Below are positions 5,527 through 7,220 of a DNA stretch of 7,220 nt, piece by piece (position 1 is the first letter of the stretch; each line of letters begins with the position of its first letter). The stretch comes from an uncultured Lachnospiraceae bacterium (lineage in GTDB: Bacteria; Bacillota; Clostridia; Lachnospirales; Lachnospiraceae), in assembly GCA_945836355.1 (NCBI GenBank), contig CAMALD010000063.1:1-7220 (forward strand). The letters are read 5' to 3'. The translations under genes were made by a program, and so were the position numbers. The notes under the pieces were generated by a model that worked only from the letters and a program-made list of their open reading frames with translations, was not told where the DNA came from and searched no databases.

Positions 5527-6345
5527 ATGATTAGCAGCAGCAGTAATGCGCAGATGAAATATCTGGTAAAATTGCAGGAAAAGGGCTCGTTACGAAAAGC
5601 GGACCGGGTTTATATTTGTGAAGGAAGAAAAATGTTTGGTGAGGTGCTGCAATATGCACAGGAGAGTGTGGTAAAGGCATATTTTGCCGAGAGCTGCTTT
5701 AGAGAAAATGAAGAGGAATGGCAGCAGAGGATAAAAGAGTGCCGGGTATCGTATGAAATCGTGTCGGACAGTGTTTTCCGGGAGGTATCCCAGACAGTGA
5801 CACCGCAGGGAGTGCTGGCAGTTGTAAGACAGCCCGAATATTCTCTGGCTTCGATTCTCTGCGACGCAAACGGCTGCGAGAAAAATCAGCTCTGCCTTTT
5901 ACTTTTGGAAGACCTGCGCGACCCGGGCAATCTCGGAACCATCCTTCGCACTGCGGAGGGAGCCGGAATGGATGGCGTCATTTTGAGTGCTGAGAGTGTG
6001 GATGTCTTTAATCCGAAGGTGATCCGTGCGACTATGGGGGCAATCTACCGATTACCTTTTTTTTATGCGGCATCGTTTACGGATTTACTGGGCACCTTAA
6101 AAGAGCACGGTATTTCAATTTTTGCGGCACATCTTGCGGGCTCGCAGGAGTATGACACGGTTCGTTATCCTAAAAAGTCGGCAATCATGATTGGAAATGA
6201 GGCAAATGGCCTAAGTGAGCAGGCCACGCAGCTTTCGGATGCCAGAATCCGCATTCCGATGGAGGGAGCGGTGGAATCACTCAATGCCGGTGTGGCGGCA
6301 GCGATTCTGATGTACGAGCTTTATCGGCAGAAGCGCTTTCTTTGA
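5527..6345 (+). CDS. TrmH/SpoU-family RNA 2'-O-methyltransferase
   Basis: Transfers a methyl group from S-adenosylmethionine to a ribose 2'-OH of rRNA or tRNA. The 272 aa have the two-part plan of RlmB/YsgA-like proteins: an N-terminal substrate-binding domain (about 20-105) and a C-terminal SPOUT knot domain (about 123-268). All three SPOUT motifs are visible. Motif 1 is DPGNLGTILRTAE (132-144, with N135, the likely catalytic R141 and E144). Motif 2 is IMIGNEANGLS (220-230). Motif 3 is IPMEGAVESLNAGVAAA (243-259), with the SLN cofactor-loop signature. The start ATG is preceded by AAGGTGAGGA. The exact target nucleotide cannot be told from sequence; 23S rRNA is the commonest target of relatives. 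It lies 170 bp after tRNA-Gly and 124 bp before the ABC-F gene, so a shared operon is not evident. Confidence 0.92.
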   Translation: MISSSSNAQMKYLVKLQEKGSLRKADRVYICEGRKMFGEVLQYAQESVVKAYFAESCFRENEEEWQQRIKECRVSYEIVSDSVFREVSQTVTPQGVLAVVRQPEYSLASILCDANGCEKNQLCLLLLEDLRDPGNLGTILRTAEGAGMDGVILSAESVDVFNPKVIRATMGAIYRLPFFYAASFTDLLGTLKEHGISIFAAHLAGSQEYDTVRYPKKSAIMIGNEANGLSEQATQLSDARIRIPMEGAVESLNAGVAAAILMYELYRQKRFL

Positions 6346-6360
6346 GCTCAAGGGACGCTT
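6331..6360 (+). other. stem-loop overlapping the methyltransferase stop codon
   Basis: AAGCG (6331-6335) pairs with CGCTT (6356-6360). After a 2-base bulge, TTCTTTG (6338-6344) pairs with CAAGGGA (6349-6355) using two G-U pairs, leaving loop AGCT. The stop codon is inside the stem. No U-tract follows, so it is at best a weak transcript-end or stability hairpin. Confidence 0.35.
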
Positions 6361-6364
6361 AGGC

Positions 6365-6393
6365 TTGAAAACATAGGTGAAACATGGTAATAT
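6365..6393 (+). promoter_or_regulatory. promoter of the ABC-F gene
   Basis: TTGAAA (6365-6370) is 17 bp upstream of TAATAT (6388-6393), which carries an extended -10 TG (6385-6386). An overlapping TATAAT at 6393-6398 is an alternative -10 but lacks a good -35 at proper distance. The leader would be about 70 nt, with a modest imperfect hairpin (ATGCG 6409-6413 with CGCAT 6434-6438, plus CAG/CTG inside). Confidence 0.65.
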
Positions 6394-6463
6394 ATAATGT
6401 AGGTGATTATGCGGCAGTGAGAGGTTTGCTGGGCGCATGAAATGAATAAACAGTCAGGAGTAA

Positions 6464-7220
<757 letters not shown>

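Overview
The window reads as ordinary chromosomal DNA of a low-to-medium-GC Gram-positive anaerobe, most likely a clostridium of the Lachnospiraceae type. The basis is strong AGGAGG-type ribosome binding sites, sigma-A-like promoters, a CCA-less tRNA gene, and a Trk/Ktr gene set and ABC-F protein resembling those of Firmicutes. The species is not identifiable from the sequence alone. All recognised genes are on the + strand.

Layout. Positions 1-252 hold no recognisable gene. They contain a perfect 24-bp palindrome, a further possible stem, and a good promoter (-10 TATAAT at 195-200). This promoter leads into a four-gene potassium-uptake cluster at 265-5173. The order is trkA (two-domain RCK regulator, 452 aa), trkH (K+ channel subunit, 484 aa), a ktrB-type channel subunit (454 aa) and a ktrA-type single-RCK regulator (225 aa). 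The two channel genes overlap by 4 bp (ATGA) and the other gaps are 31 and 25 bp, so the four are probably one transcript. The cluster encodes two different kinds of potassium transporter side by side: a Trk pair and a Ktr pair, arranged regulator-channel-channel-regulator.

After a weak AT-rich possible terminator comes a separately promoted tRNA-Gly (anticodon CCC, 5286-5356) with its own intrinsic terminator. The 170 bp between the tRNA and the next gene is rich in structure. It holds a perfect 14-bp hairpin with no U-tract and a GC-rich imperfect stem, perhaps parts of one dispersed intergenic repeat. Next is a TrmH/SpoU-family RNA 2'-O-methyltransferase (5527-6345). Last is a promoter and the first 250 codons of an ABC-F ATPase of the YbiT/YkpA type, cut by the window edge.

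Functionally there are two themes: potassium homeostasis in the left two thirds, and RNA modification or translation (tRNA, RNA methyltransferase, ribosome-associated ABC-F) in the right third. I saw no phage, transposase, CRISPR, defence or biosynthetic genes. The points most worth checking are the paired Trk+Ktr operon and the intergenic palindromes. I do not see convincing evidence of a previously undescribed system.
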